NCBI RefSeq assembly: GCF_003986935.1 | Contig: NZ_RJZE01000003.1 | Coordinates: 289,501-353,500, forward strand | Direction: 5' to 3' | DNA: 64,000 nt | From: Paraburkholderia kururiensis JCM 10599 = LMG 19447 | GTDB lineage: Bacteria > Pseudomonadota > Gammaproteobacteria > Burkholderiales > Burkholderiaceae | In this document: piece by piece, positions 39,217 through 50,534 of the stretch | How positions within the stretch are numbered: the first letter of the stretch is position 1 | Layout of the letters: the number at the start of each line of letters is the position of its first letter | Notes under the pieces: generated by a model | The model's database searches: none | The model's input: the letters and a program-made list of their open reading frames with translations, nothing else | What the model was told of the DNA's origin: nothing | Made by a program: the position numbers and the translations under genes

Positions 39217-42200
39217 ATGGCAGAGTTCTTCATCAAGCGTCCCATTCTCGCGTGGGTCATGGCCATCGTCATCATGCTGGTGGGTGCGGCGGCGGTCACG
39301 ACTCTTCCTGTCGCGCAGTACCCCACCATCGCGCCGCCCTCGGTGCAGATAACGGCCACCTACCCCGGCGCCTCCGCCGACACCGTCGCGGCCACCGTGA
39401 CCCAGGTGATCGAGCAGAAGCTGAGCGGCATCGACAACGTGCTGTACATGTCGTCCACGAGCAGTTCCGCGGGGCAGGCCACCATCACGCTGACGTTCAA
39501 TCCCGGCACGAATCCCGACATCGCGCAGGTTCAGGTGCAGAACAAGGTGACGCAGGCCACGCCTACCCTGCCGGAGACCGTGCAGGAGCAAGGCGTGCAG
39601 GTGGCGAAGGCATCGACGAACTTCCTCCTGATCGTCGCGCTCTCGTCGCCGGGCGGCACCTGGAATTCGGTGGACCTGGGCAACATCATCGCCACGCAGA
39701 TCGAAGATCCGCTTTCGCAGTTGAACGGCGTGGGCGACGTGACGTTGTTCGGCGCGCAGCACGCCATGCGCATCTGGCTCAACCCCGTGAAGCTGCATAG
39801 CTTCGGACTCACGACCTCGGACGTGACCACGGCTATCACGAACCAGAACGTCGAACTTTCCTCGGGGCAGGTAGGCGGGTCGCCGGCCACAGATTCGCAG
39901 GCCATCAACGCGACCATCCGCTCGTCGAGCCTTCTGACCACGGCCGATCAGTTCGCCAACATCCTGTTGCGCGTGAACACCGACGGCTCACGCGTGCTGC
40001 TGAAGGACGTGGCGCGCGTCGAAGTGGGCGGCGACAGCTACGAGACGTCGTCGCGCCTGAACGGCAAGCCCGCCGCGGCGCTCGCCATCAAGCTCGCCAC
40101 GGGCGCCAACGCGCTGGACGCAGCCAACGCCGTGCGCGCGAAGCTCGCCGAAATCCAGCCGCAATTGCCGAAGGACGTCGCGATCAGTTATCCGTACGAC
40201 ACCACGCCGTTCGTGCGCATCTCGATCGAAGAGGTCGTGAAGACGCTGTTCGAAGCGGTCGTGCTGGTGTTCCTCGTGATGTACCTGTTCCTGCAAAACG
40301 TGCGTGCCACGCTGATTCCCACCATCGTGGTGCCCGTTGCGCTGCTCGGCACGTTCGGCGTGATGTCGATGATCGGTTTTTCGATCAACGTGCTCTCGAT
40401 GTTCGCGATGGTGCTCGCCATCGGCCTGCTCGTGGACGACGCCATCGTGGTGGTGGAAAACGTCGAGCGCATCATGAGCGAGGAAAAGCTGGGCCCGAAG
40501 GAAGCCACGCAGAAAGCGATGGGGCAGATTACCGGCGCGCTGATCGGCGTGACCACGGTGCTCACCGCCGTGTTCATTCCCATGGCGTTCTTCGCGGGCT
40601 CCACGGGCGCGATCTACCGGCAATTCTCCATCACCATCGTCTCGGCGATGCTGCTGTCCGTCATGCTCGCGCTCACGCTTACGCCGGCGCTGTGCGCCAC
40701 GCTGCTCAAGCGCATCGACGTGGAGCACCACGAAAAGCGCGGCTTTTTCGGCTGGTTCAACCGGTGGTTCGCAAAGAGCAACGCGGGCTACAGTTCCACG
40801 CTCGCTCGCGTGGTCGCGCGGCCCGCGCGTTACATGCTCCTTTACGGCGTGATCGCAGGCATCGTGGCGTTGCTCTATGTCACGCTGCCCTCCTCGTTCC
40901 TGCCCGACGAAGACCAGGGCTACTTCATCGTGTCGATCAGCGCGCCCGCGGGCACGCCGGCCTCGCGCACGCTGAAGACGGTGGAGGCCGTGGAGCAGTA
41001 CGTGCTGAAAGACGAGCCGGGCGTCAAGCAGATCATCGCCATCAACGGCTTCAGCTTCAACGGGGAAGGACAAAACAACGCCATTGCGTTCGTGGACCTC
41101 AAGGACTGGAGCCAGCGCGGCGCCCATGACAGCGCACAGGCCATCATCGCGCGCGCCAATCAGCATTTCGCCGGCAATCGCGATGCGCGCATCTTCGTGC
41201 TGAATCCGCCCGCCATTCAGGAACTGGGTACGCAAAGCGGCCTCGACTTCGAGATAGAAGACCGTGGCGACGCTGGCCACGACAAGCTGCTCGCGGCACG
41301 CAACCAGTTCCTCGGCATGGCGTCGCAAGAGCCGACGCTCGCGATGGTGCGCCCGTCCGGCCTTGAAGACACGCCGCAGTTGAAGGTGGACATCGACCGC
41401 GAAAAAGCCAACGCGCTGGGGCTTTCCATCTCCGACGTCAACGACACGTTGCAGACTGCGTTCGGTTCGTCCTACGTGAACAACTACATCGACACGGGGC
41501 GCGTGCAGAAGGTCTATGTGCAGTCCGACGCGCCGTATCGCATGATGCCCACGGACCTCGGCAACTGGTACGTCAAGGCCAGCAGTTCGTCGTCCAGCTC
41601 TTCGTCGAGTTCGGGTTCAAGCTCGTCCTCGTCTTCCACCACGACGACGAGCACCACAGGCTACGACTCCACGATGGTGCCGTTCTCGTCGTTCGCAAAG
41701 AGCCACTGGACGTTCGGGCCGCCGCAGATCGAGCGTTACAACCGGCAGCTCGCCATGGGCATTTCGGCCGCCACGCGGCCTGGCGTGAGCACCGGCGAGG
41801 CCATGAACGCGGTCGAGCAGCTCGCGCACAAACTGCCGCCCGGCTTCGCTCTGGAATGGACGGGACAGTCTTACCAGGAGAAGCAGGCCGGCTCGCAGGC
41901 TACGACGCTCTACGCGATCTCGCTCGTCGTCGTGTTCCTGTGCCTCGCAGGTCTCTACGAAAGCTGGTCGATTCCGCTCGCCGTGCTGCTCGTCGTGCCG
42001 CTCGGCGTGCTGGGCGCGTTGCTTGCCGCTCACGGGCGCGGACTCGCGAACGACATCTACTTCAAGGTGGGGCTGCTGGCCACGATCGGGCTTTCCACGA
42101 AGAACGCCATTCTGATTGTCGAGTTCGCGAAGGACCTCCAGGCGCAAGGGCACAGCCTTGTGGATGCCGTGCTCGAAGCGGCCCACATGCGTCTGCGACC

Positions 42201-42432
42201 TATCCTGATGACCTCGCTCGCGTTCGTGTTCGGCGTGCTGCCGCTCGTCATCAGCACGGGCGCCGGCGCCAGCGCGCGCCACGCTATCGGCACGGGCGTC
42301 ACGGGCGGCATGATCGCGGCCACGGTGCTCGCCATCTTCTTCGTACCGGTCTTCTTCGTCGTGGTGCGCAGACTGTTCAAGGAACACGGTCACACCACGG
42401 ACTCCGCTGACATCAACGAGGGCAACGCATGA
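39217..42432 (+). CDS. RND efflux inner-membrane transporter (HAE1, AcrB/MexB type) with poly-Ser insert
   Basis: A 1071-aa proton-driven drug exporter of the hydrophobe/amphiphile RND family. It shows the N-terminal [10 protein letters not shown], the proton-relay Asp pair in [29 protein letters not shown], and the C-terminal repeat of the membrane half ([16 protein letters not shown]). Residues about 789-815 are almost pure Ser and Thr, in the second periplasmic loop ahead of the docking-domain segment [10 protein letters not shown]; this tract is not part of normal AcrB. Substrates cannot be predicted. It overlaps the channel gene by 4 bp (ATGA). Confidence 0.94.
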   Translation: MAEFFIKRPILAWVMAIVIMLVGAAAVTTLPVAQYPTIAPPSVQITATYPGASADTVAATVTQVIEQKLSGIDNVLYMSSTSSSAGQATITLTFNPGTNPDIAQVQVQNKVTQATPTLPETVQEQGVQVAKASTNFLLIVALSSPGGTWNSVDLGNIIATQIEDPLSQLNGVGDVTLFGAQHAMRIWLNPVKLHSFGLTTSDVTTAITNQNVELSSGQVGGSPATDSQAINATIRSSSLLTTADQFANILLRVNTDGSRVLLKDVARVEVGGDSYETSSRLNGKPAAALAIKLATGANALDAANAVRAKLAEIQPQLPKDVAISYPYDTTPFVRISIEEVVKTLFEAVVLVFLVMYLFLQNVRATLIPTIVVPVALLGTFGVMSMIGFSINVLSMFAMVLAIGLLVDDAIVVVENVERIMSEEKLGPKEATQKAMGQITGALIGVTTVLTAVFIPMAFFAGSTGAIYRQFSITIVSAMLLSVMLALTLTPALCATLLKRIDVEHHEKRGFFGWFNRWFAKSNAGYSSTLARVVARPARYMLLYGVIAGIVALLYVTLPSSFLPDEDQGYFIVSISAPAGTPASRTLKTVEAVEQYVLKDEPGVKQIIAINGFSFNGEGQNNAIAFVDLKDWSQRGAHDSAQAIIARANQHFAGNRDARIFVLNPPAIQELGTQSGLDFEIEDRGDAGHDKLLAARNQFLGMASQEPTLAMVRPSGLEDTPQLKVDIDREKANALGLSISDVNDTLQTAFGSSYVNNYIDTGRVQKVYVQSDAPYRMMPTDLGNWYVKASSSSSSSSSSSGSSSSSSSTTTTSTTGYDSTMVPFSSFAKSHWTFGPPQIERYNRQLAMGISAATRPGVSTGEAMNAVEQLAHKLPPGFALEWTGQSYQEKQAGSQATTLYAISLVVVFLCLAGLYESWSIPLAVLLVVPLGVLGALLAAHGRGLANDIYFKVGLLATIGLSTKNAILIVEFAKDLQAQGHSLVDAVLEAAHMRLRPILMTSLAFVFGVLPLVISTGAGASARHAIGTGVTGGMIAATVLAIFFVPVFFVVVRRLFKEHGHTTDSADINEGNA

Positions 42433-43862
42433 AACGCACACTGATCGCCCTTCTCTGTGCGGCCGCACTGGCAGGCTGTACGCTCGACCCGACGTACCAG
42501 CGCCCGGCCGCGCCGGTCGACAGCACCTGGTCCACCGTGCCCGCGCCGGCGCAGCAGAAGCCCGCGCAGGGTACGGCTGCGGCACCGCTGGGTGCCGACC
42601 TCGGCTGGCGCGACTTCTTCAAAGATCCGCGCCTGCAAAAGCTGATCGAACTCGCGCTCGCCAACAACCGCGACATGCGCGTCGCCGCGCTCAACGTGGC
42701 GCAGTACGAAGCGCAGTACCGCATTGCGCGCGCGAACATCGGCCCGACCATCAGCGCATCCGGCTCGGTCACGCGCGAACGCGTGGAAGGCTCCACGAGC
42801 GCCTACAGTTCGAGCAGCGCGAGCGTGGGCCTCACGTCGTGGGAAATCGACTTCTTCGGCCGCCTGCGCAGCCTGAAGCGCCAGGCGCTGGAGCAATATC
42901 TCTCGACGGACGCCGCGCGCACCAGCACGCAGATCAGTCTGATCGCGACAGTCGCCACGGACTATCTGCAACTGCTCTCCGACGAAGCTTCATTGCAGAT
43001 CACGCAGAACACCGTGGACGCGGACCAGCACACCTACGACCTCACGGTCAGCATGATGAAGATGGGCAGCGCGTCGCTGCAGGACGTGCGCCAGGCCGAA
43101 AACTCGCTTGCCAGCGCGCGCTCGAGCCTCGCCTCGTACACGCGTGCGGTGGCGCAGGACCGCAACAACCTCGTGGCCGAAATCGGCGCGCCGCTGCCCG
43201 ACGATCTGCCGCAGGGCCCGTCGCTGATGGAAAGCGAGAACACGCTTGCGGACATTGGCGAAGGCGTGCCGTCGGATCTGCTCACGCGCCGCCCCGACAT
43301 TGTCGAAGCGGAGCACACGCTGAAGGCTGGCAATGCGAACATCGGCGCGGCGCGGGCCGCGTTCTTTCCGAAGATCGAGCTGACGGCTTCGGCGGGCACC
43401 ACGAGCGGCAGCCTCTCGAACCTCTTCAAGGCCGGCACGGGCGCGTGGACGTTTGCGCCGTCCATCTCGGTGCCCATCTTCGACTTCGGCTACAACCGCG
43501 CCTCGCTGGACGTGGCGAAGGTCGAAAAGGACATCGACATCGCCAACTACGAAAAGGCCATCCAGACGGCGTTCAAGGAAGTGTCCAACGCGCTCGCGGG
43601 ACGCACGACCTACGTCACGCAGGTGGCTGCGGACCGCGACTACGTGGGCTCGGCGCAGCAGTACTACGACCTCGCGCAGGCACGCTACCGCAGCGGCACC
43701 GACAGCTTCCTGACGCTGCTCGACGCACAGCGCACGCTCTACACCGCGCAACAGCAACTCGTCACCGACATGCTCGCCAAGCAGTCGAACCTGATCACGC
43801 TGTACAAGGTGCTGGGCGGCGGGTGGTCGGAGACGAGTGCGGTGGCGGCGCAAGATCCATGA
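42429..43862 (+). CDS. Outer-membrane efflux lipoprotein (OprM/NodT family)
   Basis: A 477-aa channel with lipoprotein signal ([14 protein letters not shown], Cys18) and the two OEP repeats ([19 protein letters not shown]... and [27 protein letters not shown]). It completes the tripartite pump and ends 14 bp before the end of a convergent P-type ATPase gene, leaving little room for a separate terminator. Confidence 0.94.
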   Translation: MKRTLIALLCAAALAGCTLDPTYQRPAAPVDSTWSTVPAPAQQKPAQGTAAAPLGADLGWRDFFKDPRLQKLIELALANNRDMRVAALNVAQYEAQYRIARANIGPTISASGSVTRERVEGSTSAYSSSSASVGLTSWEIDFFGRLRSLKRQALEQYLSTDAARTSTQISLIATVATDYLQLLSDEASLQITQNTVDADQHTYDLTVSMMKMGSASLQDVRQAENSLASARSSLASYTRAVAQDRNNLVAEIGAPLPDDLPQGPSLMESENTLADIGEGVPSDLLTRRPDIVEAEHTLKAGNANIGAARAAFFPKIELTASAGTTSGSLSNLFKAGTGAWTFAPSISVPIFDFGYNRASLDVAKVEKDIDIANYEKAIQTAFKEVSNALAGRTTYVTQVAADRDYVGSAQQYYDLAQARYRSGTDSFLTLLDAQRTLYTAQQQLVTDMLAKQSNLITLYKVLGGGWSETSAVAAQDP

Positions 43863-43876
43863 CGCGCGAGCGTCGG

Positions 43877-46255
43877 TTACGCGCCGCCGAACATAAAGCG
43901 CCGTAACACGACGCTCTTGATTCGGTCGAGAAGCAGAGCGAACACGGCAACGGCACAGATCAGGGCGCCGACGAGTTCCAGTGGGACTGCTGCCATCAGC
44001 GTTCCGGTTACGGCCAGCACACTCACCAGGACGACGTCGATGGCGCTGGCCCACGCCATGAGCGTACCGGGAGCGAACGCCCACATGGGTCCGTCGTTGC
44101 GGAGTACGTAGATGTTGGCCTGCGTGGTGAATACCAGCAGCAGGAACACCATGGTTTGCATCTGCCCGGCACTCAGCCCGAACTCTGTGCGCGCCGCGCC
44201 ATACAGCGATAGCGTGAACGCAAGCGAAACCGCTGCGAGCACGCCCGCGGCGCCGACCAGTTGCCCGACTCGCCAGCGTTGTGGCTGGCTTGCCGGTAGA
44301 ACGCGGTCGGTTGCGATGCTCATCGTAACGAAGTCATTGGCGAACAGCAGTAACACGATCAGCCGCGGTGAAATCACAAAGCCTTTGGTGAGCCAGAGAC
44401 CCAGTGTGAGGAAAACGACGATCTCAAGTGTCTTGACTATCTTGTTGAGAATGTACGTGAGCATGCGTCGGTGCACTTCTCGCCCCATACCGACCACGGT
44501 CAGGACACCGCTCAGGCCTGGATCGGTCAGCACGACGCCTGCTGCGGCCTTGGCCACATCGGTGGCACTCGCCACGGCGATACCGAGTTCCGCCTGCCGC
44601 AGCGCAGGTGCGTCATTGACGCCGTCGCCCGTCATCCCCGTGACGTGTCCTGCCTGTTGCAGCGCGCTGACAATGGCGTGCTTCTCTTCAGGCAGCACGC
44701 GAGCGAAGATGTCGCATTTTTCGGGTTGTCGTAAGTCGTCTTCGCGCGCAACGCAGATACGTGTGCCCAGCCCAAGTCGTTGTCCGATTGCCCGTGCTGT
44801 TTCCAGTGCGTCGCCGGTGGCCATGCACACTCTCACGCCAAGCTTGCCGAGTTTTGCGATGAGTTCGGCAGCGTCGTCCCGAGGCGGGTCCGAGAGGCCC
44901 ACCAGGCCGATCGGGCGAATCGCGCCCGCCGGACCCGCCGCAACCGCGAGCACGCGCGCGCCCCCAGCGGCCAACGCCCGCCCCGTGTCTTGCGCGGCTT
45001 GACGCTGCGCCACGTCGGCACCGCAATGTTCGAATACTGCGCTGGTCGCGCCTTTCAGCGCATGCCACGCCTGTCCATCGACGACATAGATGCCTTCGCT
45101 GAATCGGGTTGCCGGATCGAAAGGCCGAAAATCCGTGCGCGCGGGCAGAAGGGCAGATTGCGCGCTCGTACGATAGGCAGAAAGGATCGCAAGGTCGAGG
45201 GGATCCTGAGAGGCATCGTCGCTGGCCATTGCTGCCGCGCGCAAGACGGTGGCCTCGTCGACGTCTGCCAATGCCTTGACCCCGGCGACGGACAGCCTGT
45301 TCTGCGTCAATGTACCGGTCTTGTCGGACAGAAGGGTATCCATTGCCGCCGCTTCCTCTACCGCAGGCAGCCTCGTAACGAGAACCCCCTGTTTCGAAAG
45401 ACGTGTGCTCGCGAGAGCCGTAGCCAGGGTGTAAGTCGCCGGCAAGGCGACCGGAACCGACGCGACGAGCAGCAATAACGCAAACACCGCGGTATCGCCC
45501 CACGGCAAACCATGCGTCGCGGCGTAAAAGACGACCAATACTACAAGCACGAGGTCGAAGGCGACGAGGCGCTTGACGATCGAGAAGATCGTGCGTTGCA
45601 TATGGCTGGGGGCATTGGACGTGCGCACGAGTTCCGCCGTCCGGCCGAAGTAGGTTCGCGAGCCGGTGGCAGTGACTTCGCCGCTGGCTTCGCCCTGATG
45701 CACGATCGACCCGGTGTACGCGGGCTGTCCGGGGCTTGCATCGACGGCGAGGGACTCACCGGTCAGGGCCGACTGATCCAGCGTCACTGCGCCATCGAAC
45801 AAAACGAGGTCTGCGGGGACGATGTCGCCTGCTCGCACGTGCACCACATCTCCAGGAACCAGTTGCGCGGCGGGAAGACGGCCCCAGTGCGCGTCGCGCA
45901 GCACGCGCGCGTTGACCTGCAATTGCCGTCGCAGCAACGTCAGCGCGCTTTGCGCGCGCCCTTCCTGGATGGAGGCAACAAGGGCATTGAAAGCAAGCAG
46001 GAACAGGATGACCAGCGCCTCCTCGCCACGATGAAGCATGACCTGTAGCACGATCACCGCTTCGAGCATCCAGGGCACGGGTCCCCAGAGTTTGCCGAGA
46101 AGCTGGCGCCATCGCGGTGTGCGAACCTCTTCGATAGCATTGACGCCGAATGCTTGCAGGCGACGCTCAGCCTCTGCCGACGTAAGCCCTGTTGCGCGGT
46201 CGGTGGTCGGCAGCGCATTTGCGGTGTCAGCGGGAGGTTTAGCGGCGATTGTCAT
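43877..46255 (-). CDS. P-type ATPase, plasma-membrane proton-pump type (IIIA)
   Basis: A 792-aa P-type ATPase. Motifs: ALTGES (actuator), phosphorylated Asp in LLSDKTGTLTQNR, TGDALETARAIG and GMTGDGVNDAPALR. The membrane motif VPVALPATYTLA before the phosphorylation domain and the lack of heavy-metal-binding N-terminus fit the fungal/plant-like H+-ATPase class rather than CPx metal pumps. Bacterial members are found in acid- or low-oxygen-related loci. The start MTIAAKPP is chosen from family alignment; a GTG at 46318 is also in frame. The physiological ion is inferred. Confidence 0.9.
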   Translation of the reverse strand: MTIAAKPPADTANALPTTDRATGLTSAEAERRLQAFGVNAIEEVRTPRWRQLLGKLWGPVPWMLEAVIVLQVMLHRGEEALVILFLLAFNALVASIQEGRAQSALTLLRRQLQVNARVLRDAHWGRLPAAQLVPGDVVHVRAGDIVPADLVLFDGAVTLDQSALTGESLAVDASPGQPAYTGSIVHQGEASGEVTATGSRTYFGRTAELVRTSNAPSHMQRTIFSIVKRLVAFDLVLVVLVVFYAATHGLPWGDTAVFALLLLVASVPVALPATYTLATALASTRLSKQGVLVTRLPAVEEAAAMDTLLSDKTGTLTQNRLSVAGVKALADVDEATVLRAAAMASDDASQDPLDLAILSAYRTSAQSALLPARTDFRPFDPATRFSEGIYVVDGQAWHALKGATSAVFEHCGADVAQRQAAQDTGRALAAGGARVLAVAAGPAGAIRPIGLVGLSDPPRDDAAELIAKLGKLGVRVCMATGDALETARAIGQRLGLGTRICVAREDDLRQPEKCDIFARVLPEEKHAIVSALQQAGHVTGMTGDGVNDAPALRQAELGIAVASATDVAKAAAGVVLTDPGLSGVLTVVGMGREVHRRMLTYILNKIVKTLEIVVFLTLGLWLTKGFVISPRLIVLLLFANDFVTMSIATDRVLPASQPQRWRVGQLVGAAGVLAAVSLAFTLSLYGAARTEFGLSAGQMQTMVFLLLVFTTQANIYVLRNDGPMWAFAPGTLMAWASAIDVVLVSVLAVTGTLMAAVPLELVGALICAVAVFALLLDRIKSVVLRRFMFGGA

Positions 46256-46429
46256 TGTGAGGAGCGGTCCGCGGTGGTTGGGGCGCGCCGGCCACCGTGC
46301 TGACGATCGTCGCGTCACTTCTACGAAGAGCGACGTAGCGGCCGGCGTAGTTGCTCTGCTGCTCGCATGCCAATGGTCGGTTCACCGCTTCAACGAATCA
46401 TGGCTTGCGGGCGGAACCACTACCGGCGT

Positions 46430-47614
46430 TCACAGAAGTTCGAGTGCCAGCGCGATGCCCTGTCCTCCGCCAATGCACAGCGTCACGATCCCGCGCCGAG
46501 CGCCGCCACGCTGCATCTGATGCAACAGCCGCGTAGTCAGCACCGCGCCGCTAGCACCGATCGGATGTCCATGAGCAATCGCGCCACCCTCTGTATTTAC
46601 AACGTCTTCCGCAAAGCCGAGCTCGCGCAGACACGCCAGCGCGATTGCCGCAAACGCCTCGTTGATTTCCACGCGATCCACGTCCGATATAGACCACCCG
46701 GCGCGTGCAATTGCCTGTCGCACCGCGGGAATCGGGCCCAGGCCGAAGAAACCGGGCTCCACGGCTGCCACGCCATAACTGACCAGCCGGGCCATGGGCG
46801 TCAGGCCATTGCGTTCGGCCCAGCCTCGCTCGGCAACGACCATTGCAGCCGCGCCGCTGTTCAGGCCAGGCGCGTTGCCTGCGGTAATCGTCCCGTCCTT
46901 GCGAAAGGCCGGTTTGAGCCTGGCAAGCGACTCGGCGCTGGTATCCGGCCGATTGTGCTCGTCGCGGACAAACACCGTTGGCCCTTTGCGACCCGGCACC
47001 TCCAGCGGCACGATTTCTGCGTCGAAGAGCCCGGCAGCCTGCGCCTGCGCGAAGCGTTGCTGCGAACGCAACGCCCAACGATCCTGGTCCTCGCGAGAGA
47101 TGCCGCACTTCGCCACAAGGTCTTCTGTGTGCCAGCCTGAATGCTGACCGCTAAAGGCGTCGTTGAGCCCATCGAGCAGCATGCTGTCGAACAACGTCAC
47201 GTCGCCCATCCTGGCCCCCCAGCGCCCTTGCGGCAGCAGGTAGGGACTGCGATCCATGTTTTCCATACCACCGGCGAGCGCGCATTCGATCATGCCGGCC
47301 CAGATTTCGGTGGCCGCGCTGGCGATGGCCTGCGCGCCCGACCCACAGACACGGTTGACCGTCAGCGCCGGAACGCCGACCGGCAATCCCCCGGCGATGC
47401 CCGCCTGTCGCCCCGGATTCATTTTCACGCCGGCCTGAATCACATTGCCCATGACGAGCGAATGGACCTTGTCGGCAGCCAATCCAGCGCGCCGGAGACT
47501 TTCGCGGATAACGGCAGCGCCAAGCGTTGGCACCGCCACGTCCTTGAGTGTCCCGCCGTAGGTGCCGATCGCCGTGCGTACAGGGCTGCACAGGACCACT
47601 TCAACGTTGCTCAT
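46430..47614 (-). CDS. Acetyl-CoA acetyltransferase (thiolase)
   Basis: A 394-aa thiolase. The acyl-binding Cys lies in RVCGSGAQAI (about residue 88), the His in GHPIGASG and the second Cys in LCIGGGQGIA near the end, all intact. It joins or splits acetoacetyl-CoA, feeding polyhydroxybutyrate or degrading acyl-CoA. The ATG (MSNVEVV) has a strong GAGGAG site. It lies 174 bp before the P-type ATPase gene in the same direction and is divergent from the monooxygenase. Confidence 0.94.
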   Translation of the reverse strand: MSNVEVVLCSPVRTAIGTYGGTLKDVAVPTLGAAVIRESLRRAGLAADKVHSLVMGNVIQAGVKMNPGRQAGIAGGLPVGVPALTVNRVCGSGAQAIASAATEIWAGMIECALAGGMENMDRSPYLLPQGRWGARMGDVTLFDSMLLDGLNDAFSGQHSGWHTEDLVAKCGISREDQDRWALRSQQRFAQAQAAGLFDAEIVPLEVPGRKGPTVFVRDEHNRPDTSAESLARLKPAFRKDGTITAGNAPGLNSGAAAMVVAERGWAERNGLTPMARLVSYGVAAVEPGFFGLGPIPAVRQAIARAGWSISDVDRVEINEAFAAIALACLRELGFAEDVVNTEGGAIAHGHPIGASGAVLTTRLLHQMQRGGARRGIVTLCIGGGQGIALALELL

Positions 47615-48007
47615 GACCTTGCTCCTCAAAGGAATGCCGCGGAATCAGGTAATACGGAAGATCGTGCCGTCCAATGCAGTTCCGGTGCGAGGGTGTCGAG
47701 GACCGTCCCGCATCGCTTCAGGTTCAGGTTCAGGTTCAGACGAAGCCACAGGTTTGTGCGGGGCACGGGTCGCTCGTGCGGTCCCGTTTGTACATTAGAC
47801 GGTTTTCCATGATGGCGAGGGCCGTCCGATCCTTCTTGACGTGTGTCAAGACGAGTATCGTCGCCGCCCTACAAGCTGAGGCACAACAATGGTTGAGCCA
47901 CATGGTCTGTGACAAAACGGAGCGACGTAGCCCTCCGACCATCGCCATGAAGCGAACCGGGCTGCGTCGCCGCCAGAATCCGGATCGGGAGATGGGGAAG
48001 AAAGCGC
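47615..48007. other. Divergent regulatory region, thiolase/monooxygenase
   Basis: 393 bp without a supported gene. It holds the 5' regions of both flanking genes, a short tandem repeat of TTCAGG (three units plus TTCA, 47717-47738) and the FNR/FixK-like palindrome at 47836-47849. Base composition is lower in GC than the flanks in places. No tRNA, small ORF or clear hairpin terminator was seen. Confidence 0.6.
47836..47849. promoter_or_regulatory. FNR/FixK-type palindrome
   Basis: TTGAC-GTGT-GTCAA is a perfect inverted repeat that fits the FNR/FixK consensus TTGA(T/C)-N4-(A/G)TCAA. It lies 158 bp before the monooxygenase start and 222 bp before the thiolase start. An oxygen-responsive CRP/FNR regulator would therefore be a candidate controller of one or both. 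It is a single site judged by eye. Confidence 0.5.
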
Positions 48008-49090
48008 ATGCCTGCAGACATTGATGTCGTAGTAATCGGAGGTGGCCAGGCCGGGCTTGCCACCGCCTACTTCCTGCGCCGTGCGGGACTCGACTATATC
48101 GTGCTGGACGACCAGAGCGCCCCCGGAGGCGCCTGGCGACATACCTGGGACTCACTACACCTGTTCTCGCCGGCGCAATGGAGTTCGCTGCCAGGCTGGC
48201 AGATGCCCGTATCAAACGGCACGTACCCGTCGCGCGACGAGGTCATCGCCTATCTGGCGCGATATGAGGATCGTTATCACATCCCTGTGCGGCGCCCGGT
48301 TCATGTCAAATCCGTTTCACGCGTCCAGGGCGGCTTGCTGGTCAGCACCGATCGAGGGGAATGGCTCGCGAGAGCAGTCGTGAGCGCGACCGGCACCTGG
48401 AGCGCGCCGTATGTCCCCGACTATCCCGGACGCGAGATCTTTCGGGGTCGCCAGATGCATTCGGCGCAGTACCGCAACGCGGACGATCTGCGCGGACAAA
48501 ACGTGCTGGTGGTGGGCGGCGGCAATTCGGGCGCGCAAATCCTGGCGGAGGTATCGACAGTCTGCAACGCTATGTGGGTGACGTTGCATGACCCCGTTTT
48601 TCTTCCCGATGATGTGGATGGCCGGGTCTTGTTCGAACGCGCGACAGCCAAATGGCAGGCTCTTCGCGATGGGCACACGATGACGGCGCCGGTAGGTGGT
48701 TTGGGCGATATCGTCATGGTGCCGCCTGTACGGGACGCGCGGGCGCGAGGCGTTCTGCACCCAATGCGTCCGTTCAGCCACTTCGATGCGGACGGCGTCG
48801 TGTGGAGCGACGGCACGCATTCCCGCGTCGATGTCGTGATCTGGTGCACGGGGTTCCGCCCCGCGCTCAAACATCTTGACCCACTACAGATCTGCGATGC
48901 CAACGGATTGCCGAGGACAGACGGGACGCGCGCCAGAGGCGAGGAGCGCCTGTGGCTGGTTGGCTACGGCGAATGGTGCGGCGCTGCCTCGGCTACGCTC
49001 GTCGGTGTCATGCGCAGCGCAAGGGAAGCGGCGCAGAGCATAGCGCAATATCTCATTGCCATAGGGCCGCGAAGCGCATCATCACCGTAG
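48008..49090 (+). CDS. Flavin-dependent monooxygenase (ArsO-like)
   Basis: A 360-aa protein with N-terminal FAD Rossmann motif [15 protein letters not shown], the PGGAW motif, a second NAD(P)H Rossmann motif [10 protein letters not shown] (about residue 165) and the ATGTWS motif. Length and motifs match the small ArsO/YhdN-type class of flavoprotein monooxygenases often found in arsenic or stress loci. No arsenic genes are nearby, so the substrate is open. It has GGGAAG upstream of the ATG and stands alone. Confidence 0.85.
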   Translation: MPADIDVVVIGGGQAGLATAYFLRRAGLDYIVLDDQSAPGGAWRHTWDSLHLFSPAQWSSLPGWQMPVSNGTYPSRDEVIAYLARYEDRYHIPVRRPVHVKSVSRVQGGLLVSTDRGEWLARAVVSATGTWSAPYVPDYPGREIFRGRQMHSAQYRNADDLRGQNVLVVGGGNSGAQILAEVSTVCNAMWVTLHDPVFLPDDVDGRVLFERATAKWQALRDGHTMTAPVGGLGDIVMVPPVRDARARGVLHPMRPFSHFDADGVVWSDGTHSRVDVVIWCTGFRPALKHLDPLQICDANGLPRTDGTRARGEERLWLVGYGEWCGAASATLVGVMRSAREAAQSIAQYLIAIGPRSASSP

Positions 49091-49222
49091 CCGGCAGGGT
49101 CCTCCGAAACCAGCGTCGAACCGGGCGAGTTCCTTCAATCTTGTCGATCGATCTTCCAAGTCGCGTTCAAGACCCTACCGTTAGCGGCCGATAATGCACT
49201 TACGCGTTATGGGACGATCACG

Positions 49223-50275
49223 ATGAGCCACGAAGACAAAGATCCGGCCGGCGGTTCCCTTCAGGCCGCATTCCTGCGCCACGAGGCGAGCCTTGCACCG
49301 CCCGGGCGCCAGCCCGGCGAGGACAACCCCGCCGTTTACCGCACGCTGCTCGAATCCACCCGGGCAATTCCCTGGAAGATCGATTGGGCGACGATGCAGT
49401 TCGCCTATATCGGCCCGCAGATCGAAGCGCTGCTCGGCTATGCGCCCTCCACCTGGAAAACGGTCGAGGACTGGGCCGCGCGCATGCATCCGGACGACCG
49501 CGAGTCCGTGGTGAATTTTTGCGTCGCGCAATCGCAGGCGGGCGCCGACCACGAAGCGGACTATCGCGCACTGACCGCCGACGGCGGCTACGTGTGGATC
49601 CGCGACGTTGTCCACGTTGTGCGCAAAGAGAACGGCGACGTTGACGCGCTGATCGGCTTCATGTTCGACATCAGCGAGCGCAAGCGCACCGAGGAACGGC
49701 TCGCGCAGCTCCAGCGCGAACTGGAACGCCTGTCGCTCGCCGACAGCCTGACGGGCGTGGGCAACCGTCGCATGTTCGACACGGTCATCGCGCGCGAATG
49801 GGCGAGCGCGGCGGCATCGGGCAAGCCGCTTTCGCTCGTGATGGTCGACATCGATTTCTTCAAGTCGTACAACGATTATTACGGTCACCTGCAGGGCGAC
49901 GAATGTCTGAAGCGCATTGCGCATGTGCTCGGCGAGGCTGCCGGGCCGAACGCGTTCGTGGGCCGCTTCGGCGGCGAGGAATTCGTGCTCGTGCTCGCGC
50001 AAACCGACGCTGATGAGGCCGTACGCGTCGCAGAGCGTTGCCGCGCGCTGATCGCGGATGAAGCGATCGCGCATCTGCGCTCGCCGCATAGTCAGCGGGT
50101 CACGGCGAGCTTCGGAGTAGGCACCGTTGTGCCGAATGAAGGTATCGACGTCACGGCTTTCATCAATCTGACGGATGCGCAGCTCTATCAGGCCAAGGAT
50201 CAGGGCCGCAACCGCATTTCGGCGGTGGACCGGGCAGGTATCGGCGGCGAAGGATTCAAGTTGCAGTCGCGCTGA
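49223..50275 (+). CDS. PAS-GGDEF diguanylate cyclase
   Basis: A 350-aa soluble signalling protein. A PAS_3-type sensor domain (about residues 45-155: GYAPSTWKTVEDW, HPDDRE, DGGYVWIRDVV, DISERKR) is followed by a short coiled linker and a GGDEF domain (about 170-335) with active motif GGEEF. The usual RxxD inhibitory site ahead of the active motif is absent (AGPN instead), so product inhibition at that site is unlikely. It makes cyclic di-GMP from GTP in response to an unknown signal. No EAL domain. It is a single gene. Confidence 0.93.
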   Translation: MSHEDKDPAGGSLQAAFLRHEASLAPPGRQPGEDNPAVYRTLLESTRAIPWKIDWATMQFAYIGPQIEALLGYAPSTWKTVEDWAARMHPDDRESVVNFCVAQSQAGADHEADYRALTADGGYVWIRDVVHVVRKENGDVDALIGFMFDISERKRTEERLAQLQRELERLSLADSLTGVGNRRMFDTVIAREWASAAASGKPLSLVMVDIDFFKSYNDYYGHLQGDECLKRIAHVLGEAAGPNAFVGRFGGEEFVLVLAQTDADEAVRVAERCRALIADEAIAHLRSPHSQRVTASFGVGTVVPNEGIDVTAFINLTDAQLYQAKDQGRNRISAVDRAGIGGEGFKLQSR

Positions 50276-50534
50276 CACTTTGATGGTGCGAGGATCGTTC
50301 CGGCATAGGGGCGCGTCACGGAAGTCACGCCGGGGCGGCACAATTGTTGGTCAGGTTGTTGGGACGATGGCCGATATAAAGCAAAGGTCTGGCAAGGAAA
50401 GAGCGCTCTTCGACCCGAAGCGATCCTTCATGCCTCTTGAAGGCGGACGATTAGAGTCAGCAACTCCAACGCAAACTTAACCATCTTGACACCGATTTAA
50501 GACGGTTGGCGGTTGCGCCAGCCGCCGACGGACG
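50276..50534. other. Intergenic region
   Basis: 259 bp between the cyclase and the small membrane-protein gene. I see only short frames with no family likeness and no clear terminator. GC content is lower than around it. Confidence 0.5.

Noticed and set aside
39988..41328. 446-codon minus-strand frame inside the RND pump gene
   Set aside because: His/Arg/Glu-rich shadow of a well-supported gene; no domain.
47717..47738. TTCAGG tandem repeat as a possible CRISPR or phase-variation tract
   Set aside because: Only three and a half 6-bp units with no spacers, and not within a coding frame; too short for a CRISPR array.
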